A DNA stretch of 64,000 bases from Roseomonas sp. KE2513 (GTDB lineage: Bacteria > Pseudomonadota > Alphaproteobacteria > Acetobacterales > Acetobacteraceae), in assembly GCF_016107305.1 (NCBI RefSeq), contig NZ_RCVR01000025.1, positions 1 through 64,000 on the forward strand, given 5' to 3'. The notes under the pieces were generated by a model. That model was not told the origin of the DNA and did not search any database. It saw nothing but the letters and a program-made list of their open reading frames with translations. Made by a program: the position numbers and the translations under genes. The stretch's first letter is position 1; each line of letters opens with the position of its first letter. Positions 35,532 to 45,821 of the stretch are shown here, piece by piece.

Positions 35532-36149
35532 ATGACACGGCGTAACCTGCTGCTGACCGCCACCGCCCTTGCCCTGGCCGGCGCCCTGCCGGGGCTGCCC
35601 GCCCGCGCACAGGCGGCGCCGCGGCGCCTTCGCGGAACGATCGACAGCGTCTCCGGCCGCGACATGGCGATCACCACCCGCGAGGGAACGAAGGTGACGG
35701 TGAAGCTCGCGGAGAATGTCGGAGTCTCCGCGCTGCGGAAGATGTCCCTCTCCGACATCACGCCCGGCAGCTTCATCGGCACGGCGGCGGAACCCGGGCC
35801 GGACGGTGTCTGGCGCGCGCTGGAGGTGCTTGTCTTCCCCGAGGCCATGCGCGGCACGGGCGAGGGACACTTTGCCTGGGACCTGACGCCCACCTCCTCG
35901 ATGACCAACGCCACCGTCGATTCGGCCGTGCAGGGCAATGACGGGCGCAGCCTGACGCTGAACGCCCGCGGCCAGCAGATCCGGGTGATGGTGCCACCCG
36001 AGGTGCCCGTGGTGACGCTCATCCCCGCCACCTTCGACGACCTCAAGCCCGGCGCGCAGGTCTTCCTCTCGGCGACGCCGGCCGCCGACGGCACCCTCAA
36101 CGCCGCCCGCGTCACGGTCGCGAAGGACGGCGTGGTCCCGCCGATGTGA
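35532..36149 (+). CDS. secreted protein of DUF5666-like type
   Basis: A 205-residue predicted periplasmic protein. The N-terminus MTRRNLLLTATALALAG is a Tat-like signal ending near ARAQA. The mature part is a series of short beta motifs (GTIDSVSGRDMAITTREGTKVTV, about residues 27-50) resembling the OB-like repeats of DUF5666 proteins; this resemblance is by eye. GGAGAAG lies 4 bp before the ATG. Its stop overlaps the GTG of the MsrQ-like gene (GTGA), so the two are co-translated and probably work together. Confidence 0.6.
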   Translation: MTRRNLLLTATALALAGALPGLPARAQAAPRRLRGTIDSVSGRDMAITTREGTKVTVKLAENVGVSALRKMSLSDITPGSFIGTAAEPGPDGVWRALEVLVFPEAMRGTGEGHFAWDLTPTSSMTNATVDSAVQGNDGRSLTLNARGQQIRVMVPPEVPVVTLIPATFDDLKPGAQVFLSATPAADGTLNAARVTVAKDGVVPPM

Positions 36150-37060
36150 GCGACGCGGCCCTCTCCTCCCCCGCCCGGCCGCGGCGCGCGCGGCGAGAGG
36201 GGCCGCCGGCGCAGAAGCCCGGCCCCTGGCCCTGGCTCGACCGCGGCGGTCGCTTCTCCTGGTTCAAGGCGGCCGTGCTGCTCGGCTGCTTCATGCCGCT
36301 GCTGGTGCTCGCCTGGGATTGGGGGACGCGCAATCTCGGGCCGGAGCCGCTGACGCGGGCGACGCACGATACCGGCGACTGGTGCGTGCGCTTCCTGCTG
36401 ATCGGGTTGGCGGTGACGCCGCTGCGCTGGATCCTCGACGAGACGAAGATCCTGCAGGTGCGCCGGATGCTCGGGATCGCGGCCCTCGGCTACGCCGTGC
36501 TCCATCTCCTACTCTATGTGGGGAACGAGCACCTGCGGCTCTGGCACGTGCTGCTGGAGATCGTGAAGCGGCCCTACCTCTCGACCGGCTTCACGGCGCT
36601 GATCGGCTTCGTGGTGCTCGGCTGGACTTCGACGGATGGCTGGCTGCGGCGCCTCGGGCGGGAGTGGAAGCCGCTCCACAAGCTCGTCTATCCGCTGACG
36701 GCGCTCGGCCTGCTGCACTTCTACATGCAGTCCAAGATCAACGTGTCGGAGCCGGTGCTGATGACCGGCTTCTTCCTTTACGTGATGTTCTGGCGGGCGG
36801 TGCCGGCGCGCTGGCGGATGAGTCTCTGGCCGCTCTTGCCGGTGTCGTTTCTCGCCGCCGCGGGGGCGGCCGGGCTTGAATACCTCTGGTACGCGCTGGC
36901 GACGAAGCTGCCGGCGGACATGATCTTCCTGGCCAATTTCGACACCGAGTTCGAGATCCGGCCGGCTGTCTGGGTGCTGGCGGCGGGCCTTGCGACTTTC
37001 GTGGCAGCCTGGGCCTGGTGGGCCGCGCGCGAGCTTCTTCGGCGCCGCGCGGTGGCCTGA
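36146..37060 (+). CDS. MsrQ/YedZ-like ferric-reductase-domain membrane protein
   Basis: A 304-residue inner-membrane protein with a GTG start. It has a Pro/Arg-rich cytoplasmic N-terminus and six or more membrane helices. Haem-ligand-type histidines lie in AVLHLLLY, HKLVYP and LLHFYMQ, and the STDGWLRRLGREWKPLHKLVY stretch (in two parts) is the MsrQ hallmark. MsrQ normally feeds electrons to the periplasmic methionine-sulfoxide reductase MsrP, but no MsrP gene is present here; a Tat-like secreted protein takes its usual place. The partner is therefore unclear. Confidence 0.82.
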   Translation: MSDAALSSPARPRRARREGPPAQKPGPWPWLDRGGRFSWFKAAVLLGCFMPLLVLAWDWGTRNLGPEPLTRATHDTGDWCVRFLLIGLAVTPLRWILDETKILQVRRMLGIAALGYAVLHLLLYVGNEHLRLWHVLLEIVKRPYLSTGFTALIGFVVLGWTSTDGWLRRLGREWKPLHKLVYPLTALGLLHFYMQSKINVSEPVLMTGFFLYVMFWRAVPARWRMSLWPLLPVSFLAAAGAAGLEYLWYALATKLPADMIFLANFDTEFEIRPAVWVLAAGLATFVAAWAWWAARELLRRRAVA

Positions 37061-37073
37061 CTGCGTGCCCGGC

Positions 37074-37475
37074 TCAGCCGGGAATGCAGCGAACCGTGCC
37101 GGGGTTGAGGCGCGCCTCTGCGGCAACGGTCCCGGCCGGGCAGGCCACCTGGCGGCGCGAGGGCGGCGGAAGGTCGGCGTACCAGCCGGCCACGTCCGGA
37201 TCGGTGCCGCCCGGCGCCGCTCCTCCAACCCGCGCGACGCCGCGGCCGTCGCAGCGACCGGGCCGGCCCCGCATGGGCGTGCCGCCATTGGGGCAGAGCC
37301 AGCGGCGAATGGCCGCGGCATCGGTCAGGGAGGGCATCTCCTGGGTGACGATTCGAGGGCCGGGCATTACCTGGAAAACCCGCCGCTCCTGGGCCGCCGC
37401 CCCTGGGGGTTGCGCGGTGAGCCCCAGCAGGAAGGCTGCGGCCCCGAGGCCGCCGATGAGCAAGGGACGGGTCAT
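37074..37475 (-). CDS. hypothetical secreted cysteine-containing protein
   Basis: A 133-residue protein that I do not recognise. It begins with a signal-peptide-like segment (MTRPLLIGGLGAAAFLLG...AAA) and contains four cysteines in the mature part, arranged as two pairs (LCPNGG/GRCDG and ACPAG/VRCIPG), which would suit two disulfides in the periplasm. It is convergent with the MsrQ-like gene, with 13 bp between stops. The start at 37475 is chosen for the signal peptide. Confidence 0.55.
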   Translation of the reverse strand: MTRPLLIGGLGAAAFLLGLTAQPPGAAAQERRVFQVMPGPRIVTQEMPSLTDAAAIRRWLCPNGGTPMRGRPGRCDGRGVARVGGAAPGGTDPDVAGWYADLPPPSRRQVACPAGTVAAEARLNPGTVRCIPG

Positions 37476-37609
37476 GCCGGCGGGACATGGTGCGCCGCAG
37501 CGCCCAGGAGAAGGCCGGCAGACGCCCTGCAACCTTTCGCCACGCGCTTGACGCGCCCGCCGGGGCGCGCGAAGCCGGCCGACTGCGGCCCGCTTCCGGA
37601 GAAGACCCC

Positions 37610-38311
37610 TTGGACCTCGATCCCCAGATCAAGAAGGCGCTCGAAGGCGTCTCCACAGCGACCCTGACGACGGTCCTGCTTAAGAAGGGGCTGCGCAATG
37701 TCTGGATGCGCGGGACCCGGCCCATCCGCGAGGGCCAGCCGCGGCTGGTCGGGCGCGCCTTCACGCTCCGCTTCGTCCCTGCGCGCGAGGATCTGGCGAC
37801 GCCCGAGAGCTGGGCTTCGCCCATCTCCACCCGCGCCGCCATCGAGGCGATGACCGAGGGCTGCATCACCGTCGTGGACGCCATGGGGGTGCAGGACGCA
37901 GGCATCTTCGGTGACATCCTCTGCGCCCGCATGGCGAAGAAGGGGGTGGCCGCCCTGATCACGGACGGCGTGGTGCGGGACGTGGCAGGGGTGCTCGGCA
38001 CCGGCCTTCCCGTCTGGTGCAGCGGCGCTGCGGCCCCGCCCTCGGTCGCCGGCCTCACCTTCGTCGCCTGGCAGCAGCCGATCGGCTGCGGTGGCGTGGC
38101 CGTGTTCCCCGATGACGTGGTGGTGGTGGACCAGGACGGCGCCGTGCTGATCCCTCAGGCGCTGCTAGAGGCCGTGACCGAGGCCGCGGTGGAGCAGGAG
38201 CGCCAGGAAACCTGGATTATGGGCGAGGTGGAGAAAGGCGCGGCGCTCCCCGGCCTCTACCCGCCGAATGCCGAGAACAAGGCCCGCTACGAGGCCTGGA
38301 AGAAGGGGTGA
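37610..38311 (+). CDS. RraA-like family protein (putative HMG/CHA aldolase type)
   Basis: A 233-residue protein of the RraA/4-hydroxy-4-methyl-2-oxoglutarate aldolase superfamily. The signature region VDAMGVQDAGIFGDILC and LITDGVVRDVAG (Gly loop plus Arg-Asp for metal-pyruvate binding) is clear. No suitable ATG exists. A TTG at 37610 preceded by GGAGAAG at the right distance is the likely start. The stop abuts the DapA-family gene, giving a two-gene operon for some oxo-acid or sugar-acid breakdown pathway (inference). Confidence 0.8.
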   Translation: MDLDPQIKKALEGVSTATLTTVLLKKGLRNVWMRGTRPIREGQPRLVGRAFTLRFVPAREDLATPESWASPISTRAAIEAMTEGCITVVDAMGVQDAGIFGDILCARMAKKGVAALITDGVVRDVAGVLGTGLPVWCSGAAAPPSVAGLTFVAWQQPIGCGGVAVFPDDVVVVDQDGAVLIPQALLEAVTEAAVEQERQETWIMGEVEKGAALPGLYPPNAENKARYEAWKKG

Positions 38312-38316
38312 ACTCC

Positions 38317-39261
38317 ATGACTGACCTGACCACCGCCAAGGGCGTCTACGTTATCGCCCCCACCGCCTTCCACGATGACGGGCGGGTGGACGAAGCCTCC
38401 AACGACCGCCTTACCGACTTCTTCGTCGAGAGCGGGGCGACCGGGATCACCGTGCTCGGCCAGATGGGCGAGGCGCCGAAGCTGGATATGGCGGAGAGCG
38501 TCTCCATCGCCTCCCGCATGATCAAGCGGGCGGGTATCCCGATCATCGTCGGCGTCTCCGCCCCCGGTTTCGCGGCCATGAAGTCACTGGCGGCCGCCGT
38601 CATGGACGCGGGCGCGGCCGGCGTGATGATCGCGCCGCCGAACACGCTGCGGACCGACGATCAGATCGTCAGCTACTATGCCCAGGCGGCGGAGGCGGTC
38701 GGGACGGACGTGCCCTTCGTCATCCAGGACTACCCCCTCTCCTTCAGCGTCATCATGACGCCGGGCGTGATCCGCCGGATCGTGCAGGGCAATCCCTCCT
38801 GCGTGATGCTCAAGCACGAGGACTGGCCCGGTCTCGAGAAGATCAGCGCGCTGCGCGGCTTCCAGAAGGACGGCTCGATGAAGCCGATCTCCATCCTCTG
38901 CGGCAATGGCGGCCTCTTCCTCGACTTCGAGTGCGAGCGCGGGGCGGACGGCGCCATGACCGGCTACGCCTTCCCGGACATGCTGGTGGACGTGGTGCGG
39001 ATGCAGGCCGCCGGCGAGCGCGACGCCGCGCACGACCTGTTTGACGCTCACCTGCCGCTGATCCGCTACGAGCAGCAGCAGGGCGTGGGCCTGGCCGTAC
39101 GGAAATACGTGCTGAAGCAGCGCGGCATCCTCGCGAGCGAGGCGCAGCGGCGGCCTGGGCCGGGCCTGACGCAGACGGCGCGGGCGGAGGTGGACTACCT
39201 CCTCTCCCGCGTTGCGCGCTTCGACCGCCGGGCGGATCTCGGCGGCGCCAAAGCCGCCTGA
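38317..39261 (+). CDS. dihydrodipicolinate synthase/N-acetylneuraminate lyase family protein
   Basis: A 314-residue class I aldolase-fold enzyme. The Schiff-base lysine is in VMLKHEDWPG and the conserved Tyr in IQDYPLSF. The usual GTTGE near residue 50 is replaced by LGQMGEAPKL, so it is probably not DapA for lysine synthesis but another pyruvate-linked aldolase or dehydratase. The start may be ATG 38317 (with AAGGGG upstream) or GTG 38308, which overlaps the RraA-like stop. The C-terminal extension (RRPGPGLTQTARAEVDYLLSR, positions about 274-294) is longer than in DapA. Confidence 0.8.
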   Translation: MTDLTTAKGVYVIAPTAFHDDGRVDEASNDRLTDFFVESGATGITVLGQMGEAPKLDMAESVSIASRMIKRAGIPIIVGVSAPGFAAMKSLAAAVMDAGAAGVMIAPPNTLRTDDQIVSYYAQAAEAVGTDVPFVIQDYPLSFSVIMTPGVIRRIVQGNPSCVMLKHEDWPGLEKISALRGFQKDGSMKPISILCGNGGLFLDFECERGADGAMTGYAFPDMLVDVVRMQAAGERDAAHDLFDAHLPLIRYEQQQGVGLAVRKYVLKQRGILASEAQRRPGPGLTQTARAEVDYLLSRVARFDRRADLGGAKAA

Positions 39262-39268
39262 GTCGTCC

Positions 39269-40618
39269 CTAGCGGCGCGCCGGCAGGACGGCGGCGGGGT
39301 CAATCGCGGACCCCATCGCCAGGTAGCCGGCGCGGTTCGGGTGCAGCTTGTCGCCCGGCCCGCCGGTCGTGGATTCCGGGACCATCTCCGGCTTCAGCCC
39401 GCCGCTAGCGGAGTCGAGCGTCGGCCGGTCGAAATCCACCACGGCGTCGAACAGATTGCCGTCGCGCATGAAGGCATTCAGGGCGCGGCGGTTGTCGTCC
39501 TGCTCCTTGTGCCCGTGCGCCGCGCTCGTGCTGCCGAGGGCGGAAGTGACGGTGGCGCCAATCACCCGCACGCCGGGGATGCCCGCGCGGAGGCGCCGCA
39601 CGCCCTCCTGCATGCCGCCCCGCACCGCCTCAAGGCTCGCGTTGCCGTTGCGGCTGAAGTCGTTCGTTCCCTCCAGCCAGATGACCGTTGTCACGCCCGA
39701 GAGCGAGATCACGTCGCGGTCCAGGCGCGAGAGGGCGGAGGGTCCGCCAGGGAAAGGCTTGTCCGGCCCGTACTCCGCCGGTCCCACCACCTGGTTGCCA
39801 CCGATGCCCGCATTCACCACAGCTACCCTGTTGGGCTGCTGGGCATCCAGCCGTCGCGCGAGCACGTCGGGCCAGCGGTCGTCGCCGTTCATGGTGGAGG
39901 CCGTGCCGTCCGTGATCGAATCGCCGAGGCAGACAATGACCGGCGTGCCGGCGGGCGCAGCCATGTCGAGCGCGTCCAGGAAGAACCAGGACGCGGTGGA
40001 GAAAGGGAAGGACCCCTCCCCTTCCTCCGCGCCCTTGGCGCCCGCGCCGGGTGCGGTACCGAAGGAGTTCTGCAGGGCCTTGGCGTGCCAGGTCATCGGC
40101 CCGCTGGCACCCGCCACGTGGAAGGAGACGGCCAGCTTGCGCCCCATCAGCAGGGGCGAGGCGGGCTCGGCAGCGAAGGGGAGATCAACCGGGTCCGACC
40201 AGGCCTGTCCGCCCGGCGGGATGGTGACGGAAGGGCTGCCGCCGAAGATGACCGGCCGGTTGGTGCCGGGCACAACCGCCGCGCCGCCGAGATGCAGCCC
40301 GGCATAGACCCCGTCCAGCACCAGGGGTCGCGTGCCGAAGGCGTTGGAGAAGCGCAGTCGCGCGCGCTGGCCCCAGATAGAGGGACGCAGGACGAGCCGC
40401 AGCGTTTGGTCGCGCGCGCCCTCCGCAGGCTCCGGGAAGAGGAAGCGCTGGTCCGGCTGGGCGGAGGGGTTGCCGACCGGATAGGGGCCCTGGACGGAGG
40501 CCGCCCAGGCCGTCGCCCAGCCACCCGCGGAAGGACCGCCCTGCGCGAGGGCGTCGGGCCCGATGGCCTGGATGAGGGCAGCGGCAAGCGCCCCTTCGCC
40601 GAGGCTGCGACGTTTCAT
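39269..40618 (-). CDS. secreted SGNH/GDSL hydrolase
   Basis: A 449-residue predicted exported esterase. The N-terminus has a basic start and hydrophobic stretch ending near DALAQ. An N-terminal beta-rich region (about 35-215) precedes the SGNH domain: nucleophile S234 in GDSITDG, the Gly block NAGIGGNQV, Asn in EGTND, and the catalytic Asp-His in DKLHPN. This two-part layout is typical of bacterial carbohydrate or lipid acyl esterases. It is transcribed alone and is convergent with the DapA-family gene, with stops 7 bp apart. Confidence 0.83.
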   Translation of the reverse strand: MKRRSLGEGALAAALIQAIGPDALAQGGPSAGGWATAWAASVQGPYPVGNPSAQPDQRFLFPEPAEGARDQTLRLVLRPSIWGQRARLRFSNAFGTRPLVLDGVYAGLHLGGAAVVPGTNRPVIFGGSPSVTIPPGGQAWSDPVDLPFAAEPASPLLMGRKLAVSFHVAGASGPMTWHAKALQNSFGTAPGAGAKGAEEGEGSFPFSTASWFFLDALDMAAPAGTPVIVCLGDSITDGTASTMNGDDRWPDVLARRLDAQQPNRVAVVNAGIGGNQVVGPAEYGPDKPFPGGPSALSRLDRDVISLSGVTTVIWLEGTNDFSRNGNASLEAVRGGMQEGVRRLRAGIPGVRVIGATVTSALGSTSAAHGHKEQDDNRRALNAFMRDGNLFDAVVDFDRPTLDSASGGLKPEMVPESTTGGPGDKLHPNRAGYLAMGSAIDPAAVLPARR

Positions 40619-40687
40619 GGAGATCCTCCCCTGCGGCTCTGAGGCCGTCCCGGGAGGCTTCCACGGCGTTGGTCTACGCGCAATCGG

Positions 40688-41053
40688 TCAGGACGGGAGC
40701 ACCGGCGGCGGAGGAGACGGAGGCGGCGGGAAGTCTTCCGGACGCCGGCGGTGGAACCGGCGAAGGCGACGGGGCACGAAGTGGCGCAGCAGCGGCGCGA
40801 CCAGCAACAGCGGTGCCGTCAGGATCGGGAGAATCCCCAACCAGGCCGCGAGCAGGCGGGAACCCAGCATTGCCGCCCCAGCCGCGACGCCCATGGCGGC
40901 GGCATTGGCGAGAATCGCGCCGACCCACCAGCGACGGGCCCGCGTCTCCAGCGCCACGGCGGCGCCCGGCGCCTCGGGCTCGACGGTATAGGGAAGCCCG
41001 TCGCGGCCTACCTCGTAGAGCCGCGCAGGGTCCGGGACGAAGCCCCCGGCCAC
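40688..41053 (-). CDS. hypothetical membrane protein with proline-rich tail
   Basis: A 121-residue protein of unknown function. One or two hydrophobic segments lie at about residues 43-66 and 70-88, followed by an Arg-rich stretch (RHFVPRRLRRFHRRR) and a Pro-rich end (PPPPSPPPPVL). It follows another small membrane protein by 13 bp and is probably co-transcribed with it. Confidence 0.5.
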   Translation of the reverse strand: MAGGFVPDPARLYEVGRDGLPYTVEPEAPGAAVALETRARRWWVGAILANAAAMGVAAGAAMLGSRLLAAWLGILPILTAPLLLVAPLLRHFVPRRLRRFHRRRPEDFPPPPSPPPPVLPS

Positions 41054-41066
41054 GCGGAGGCGGGGA

Positions 41067-41381
41067 TCAACGGCGGGAGACGACGAAGACGGCGCCGCCG
41101 CTGCGCCGGGCCCGCCGCACGCGCCACCAGAGCGAGCCGAAGCCCACCGCCCCGGCCACGAGCAGCACCGGGATCAGCAGGCCGAGGATCACGACCGCGG
41201 AGGCCGCGAGCACCAGCCCGCCCGCGACGAGGGCCGCCAGCACGGCCACGCCGCCGACCTTCATCAGCGCGCGGTCGAGCCAGGTGGCGCCAACGGGCGG
41301 CCGCGGCGGTTCGCGGAAGCCGCCATCGGGCGTCATGTCGAGAACCGGCGGGCGGCGTTGATCCTGGATCATGGGACGCAT
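41067..41381 (-). CDS. hypothetical small membrane protein
   Basis: A 104-residue protein with two strongly hydrophobic stretches (about residues 40-85), a Pro-rich N-terminal region and a basic C-terminus (RVRRARRSGG). I do not recognise a family. It has ATG starts at 41381 and 41372; AGGGG lies just before the first. It is divergent from the MaoC gene with a 56-bp gap. Confidence 0.5.
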   Translation of the reverse strand: MRPMIQDQRRPPVLDMTPDGGFREPPRPPVGATWLDRALMKVGGVAVLAALVAGGLVLAASAVVILGLLIPVLLVAGAVGFGSLWWRVRRARRSGGAVFVVSRR

Positions 41382-41437
41382 GTCGCCCCTGCCCGCCCGT
41401 GCTTCAAGAGGCCCCTCGGAAGGGTTAAGGAGGGGAG

Positions 41438-41887
41438 ATGGCGCCCCCCCGTCTCCGCTCCCTCGACGACCTTCACGTGGGTGACCGCTACGAGATCGGC
41501 CGGTTGACGCTCTCGCTGGAGGAGATCCGGGACTTCGCCTCCCGCTACGATCCCCAGCCTTTCCACCTCGACGAGGTAGCAGCGCGGTCCTCGATCTTCG
41601 GCACGGTGGTGGCGGCCGGGCTGCACACGCTCTCGGCCAGCTTCGGGCTGCTGATGGCCAGCCCCTTGCTCCGCGACATCAGCCTGGCGGGCTCTGCAAT
41701 GGATGTCCGCTGGCCCGCCGCCCTCCGCCCGGGAGAGGAGGTGCTGGTGACCGTGGAGGTGATGGAGGTGAAGACCTCCCGCGCCCGGCGGGACCGGGGC
41801 TCGGCCCGCCTGCGCTACGTGGCAACCCGTACGGCCGACGGGGTGGTGGTGCTGGACGCAACGGGGCTGCACCACCTGCGGCGCTGA
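41438..41887 (+). CDS. MaoC-like (R)-specific enoyl-CoA hydratase family protein
   Basis: A 149-residue single hot-dog-fold hydratase. The catalytic Asp-His pair is visible in SRYDPQPFHLDEVAA, and the hydratase-type AAGLHTLS loop follows the GTVV strand. MaoC/PhaJ proteins hydrate enoyl-CoA to (R)-3-hydroxyacyl-CoA and can supply PHB synthesis; specificity here is unknown. AAGGAGGGG directly precedes the ATG (it is close, 1-8 bp). A strong inverted repeat lies downstream, before the convergent fusA. Confidence 0.85.
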   Translation: MAPPRLRSLDDLHVGDRYEIGRLTLSLEEIRDFASRYDPQPFHLDEVAARSSIFGTVVAAGLHTLSASFGLLMASPLLRDISLAGSAMDVRWPAALRPGEEVLVTVEVMEVKTSRARRDRGSARLRYVATRTADGVVVLDATGLHHLRR

Positions 41888-41905
41888 AGGGAGCGCCAGA
41901 AATGC

Positions 41906-41943
41906 CGAAGGGGGCGGCACCGGGTCCGGTGCCGCCCCCTTCG
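41906..41943. terminator. bidirectional terminator hairpin between maoC-like and fusA
   Basis: A perfect 18-bp inverted repeat with only two central bases (GT), beginning CGAAGGGGGCGG and ending CCGCCCCCTTCG. It lies 19 bp after the maoC-like stop and 41 bp after the convergent fusA stop. T-runs are short on both sides, but the stem is very stable and could stop both transcripts. Confidence 0.7.
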
Positions 41944-41983
41944 CTGTTCCGGTCCGGTCGCGCTGGGCGCGGCCGGAGGGTGA

Positions 41984-44065
<2,082 letters not shown>

Positions 44066-44510
44066 TTGGGCCTCCGTCAGTCGCGGCCGGGCCGCGCCGT
44101 CATGTCGCGGGCTTGCCGCGGCGTTGGTACGCGGCCGGGCCGCGCGGTTGAACCGCGGCGGGGGGCCGCGAGGGTTGTGCGCGGCGATGCCGTGCGGTCG
44201 TCTCGTGCGGCGCGGCGGGATTCCGCTTGCACCGCCTGGGGCTGCAGCTGGGTGGCCCGAGGGCCAGGCCTCCCGGATGCGGCTGCACGGGCCTTCGCGA
44301 CATTGTCGCTCCGCCCGTTGCCCACCCGGTCTGCCTGATGCCGCCAGGGCTCCGCTGCCGCGCCCTTGCCGCGGGCGGACACATGCTCTCGCGGGCGGCA
44401 TTTTGCAAGCTTTCTCGGGTCGTCCGGGACGGTTTCAGCCAGTCGTGTCACGTTTCGTTGCCAGATCGCCCTTGAGCCACACCGCCCGCCAGGTGCTAGC
44501 TGCGGGCGCC
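44066..44510. other. 445-bp non-coding gap between fusA and the DUF1800 gene
   Basis: A divergent intergenic region, GC-rich near fusA (runs of CGCGGC) and less so towards 44400-44460. The open frames crossing it are arginine-, proline- and alanine-rich with no family resemblance, so I treat them as spurious. It must hold both promoters, but no confident -35/-10 pair was found. It may include a long fusA leader. Confidence 0.5.
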
Positions 44511-45821
44511 ATGACGCCCGAAGGCCACATCGCCGCCCTCCGGTTCGGCCTGGGACCGCGGCCCGACTCCCCGCCCCCCGGAGCCCCCCGGGCTTGGCTA
44601 CTCGCCCAGATCGAGGCGCCGGCGGAGGTCGTGGACCCGCCCCTAGACTGGGAGCAGGACCCGACGGCGGCAGACGCGCTAGCCATCAACCTCCTCGACC
44701 GGCGCAACCAAGTGCCGCCGGGCCAGCGCCCGCGGGGGGCAGTCCTCTACGACGCCGAAATCAGGTCCTATCTCGGGCGGCTCCTCACGACGACCATGCC
44801 CTTCCGCGAACGGCTGGTCGGCTTCTGGGCGAACCACCTCTCGGTCAGCGCACGGGACTCCGGCGTGCTGCCGCTCGTCGGGGATTATCTCCGCACGGCC
44901 ATCCGGCCCCATGTCTTCGGCCCGTTCGGCACGCTGCTGAAGGCAGCCATCCGCCATCCGGCGATGCTCACCTATCTGAATCAGGACTCCTCCGTCGGGC
45001 CGGACAGCACCCTCGGGCGGCGGAGCCGGCGGGGCCTGAACGAGAATCTTGGACGGGAGCTGCTAGAGCTGCACACCCTCTCGCCCGCCGCCGGCTACAC
45101 CCAGGCTGACGTGACCGAGTTCGCGCGCCTCCTCACGGGTCTGACCGTCGAGCGGATCCGTGACCCACGCGGAACCATCTTCCGGCCCGACAGCCACCAG
45201 CCCGGCGAGAAGACGATCATGGGCAAGGTCTTCCCGCCGGGGGAGGCGTCGATCGACGCCTCCCTCGACTGGCTGGCCATCCATCCGGCGACCCACCGCC
45301 ACCTCGCGCTCAAGCTCGCGCGGCACTTTGTTGCTGACGCCCCCCCGCCCGCCGTGGTGGACCGCCTGGCCGGGGTGCTGCACGACACCGGAGGCGATCT
45401 CGGCGCCGTCGCCCGGGAGCTGGTGGCCCTGCCCGAGGCCTGGTCGACCCCGCTCTCGAAGCTTCGCTCGCCGCACGACCTCGTCGTCGCCGCGCTACGG
45501 GCCATGGGGGCGGGGCCCGAGATGGCGCAGCTCGCCGGAAGCGCCGAGTTCGCGCTTGGCCAGCAGATCTGGTTCCCCGTCGCCCCGAACGGCTGGCCCG
45601 ACGTGGCTGCCGCCTGGATCCATCCCGAGGGCATGCTGCTCCGCTTAGACCGGATGCACGCCGTCAGCGGCCGCTTCATGCGGCGCGACGCGAAGGAGGC
45701 GCTGGAGCTGACGCTCGGCCCCCTGGCCTCAGACGCGACGCGGGAGGCGGTGCTGCGCGCCGGCTCCAACCGCGAGGCGCTCACCCTTCTGCTCGGCAGC
45801 CCGGAGTTCCAGCGGCGATGA
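44511..45821 (+). CDS. DUF1800 domain-containing protein
   Basis: A 436-residue helical protein with DUF1800 features: HIAALRFGLGP near the N-terminus, FWANHLSVSA, LTYLNQDSS, the NENLGRELLELHTL core, and a late WFPVAPNGWPDVAAAWIHP. Function is unknown. DUF1800 genes are nearly always followed by a DUF1501 gene, as here with a 4-bp overlap (ATGA), so the products probably act as a pair. ATG 44511 gives a family-like N-terminus. Confidence 0.88.
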   Translation: MTPEGHIAALRFGLGPRPDSPPPGAPRAWLLAQIEAPAEVVDPPLDWEQDPTAADALAINLLDRRNQVPPGQRPRGAVLYDAEIRSYLGRLLTTTMPFRERLVGFWANHLSVSARDSGVLPLVGDYLRTAIRPHVFGPFGTLLKAAIRHPAMLTYLNQDSSVGPDSTLGRRSRRGLNENLGRELLELHTLSPAAGYTQADVTEFARLLTGLTVERIRDPRGTIFRPDSHQPGEKTIMGKVFPPGEASIDASLDWLAIHPATHRHLALKLARHFVADAPPPAVVDRLAGVLHDTGGDLGAVARELVALPEAWSTPLSKLRSPHDLVVAALRAMGAGPEMAQLAGSAEFALGQQIWFPVAPNGWPDVAAAWIHPEGMLLRLDRMHAVSGRFMRRDAKEALELTLGPLASDATREAVLRAGSNREALTLLLGSPEFQRR

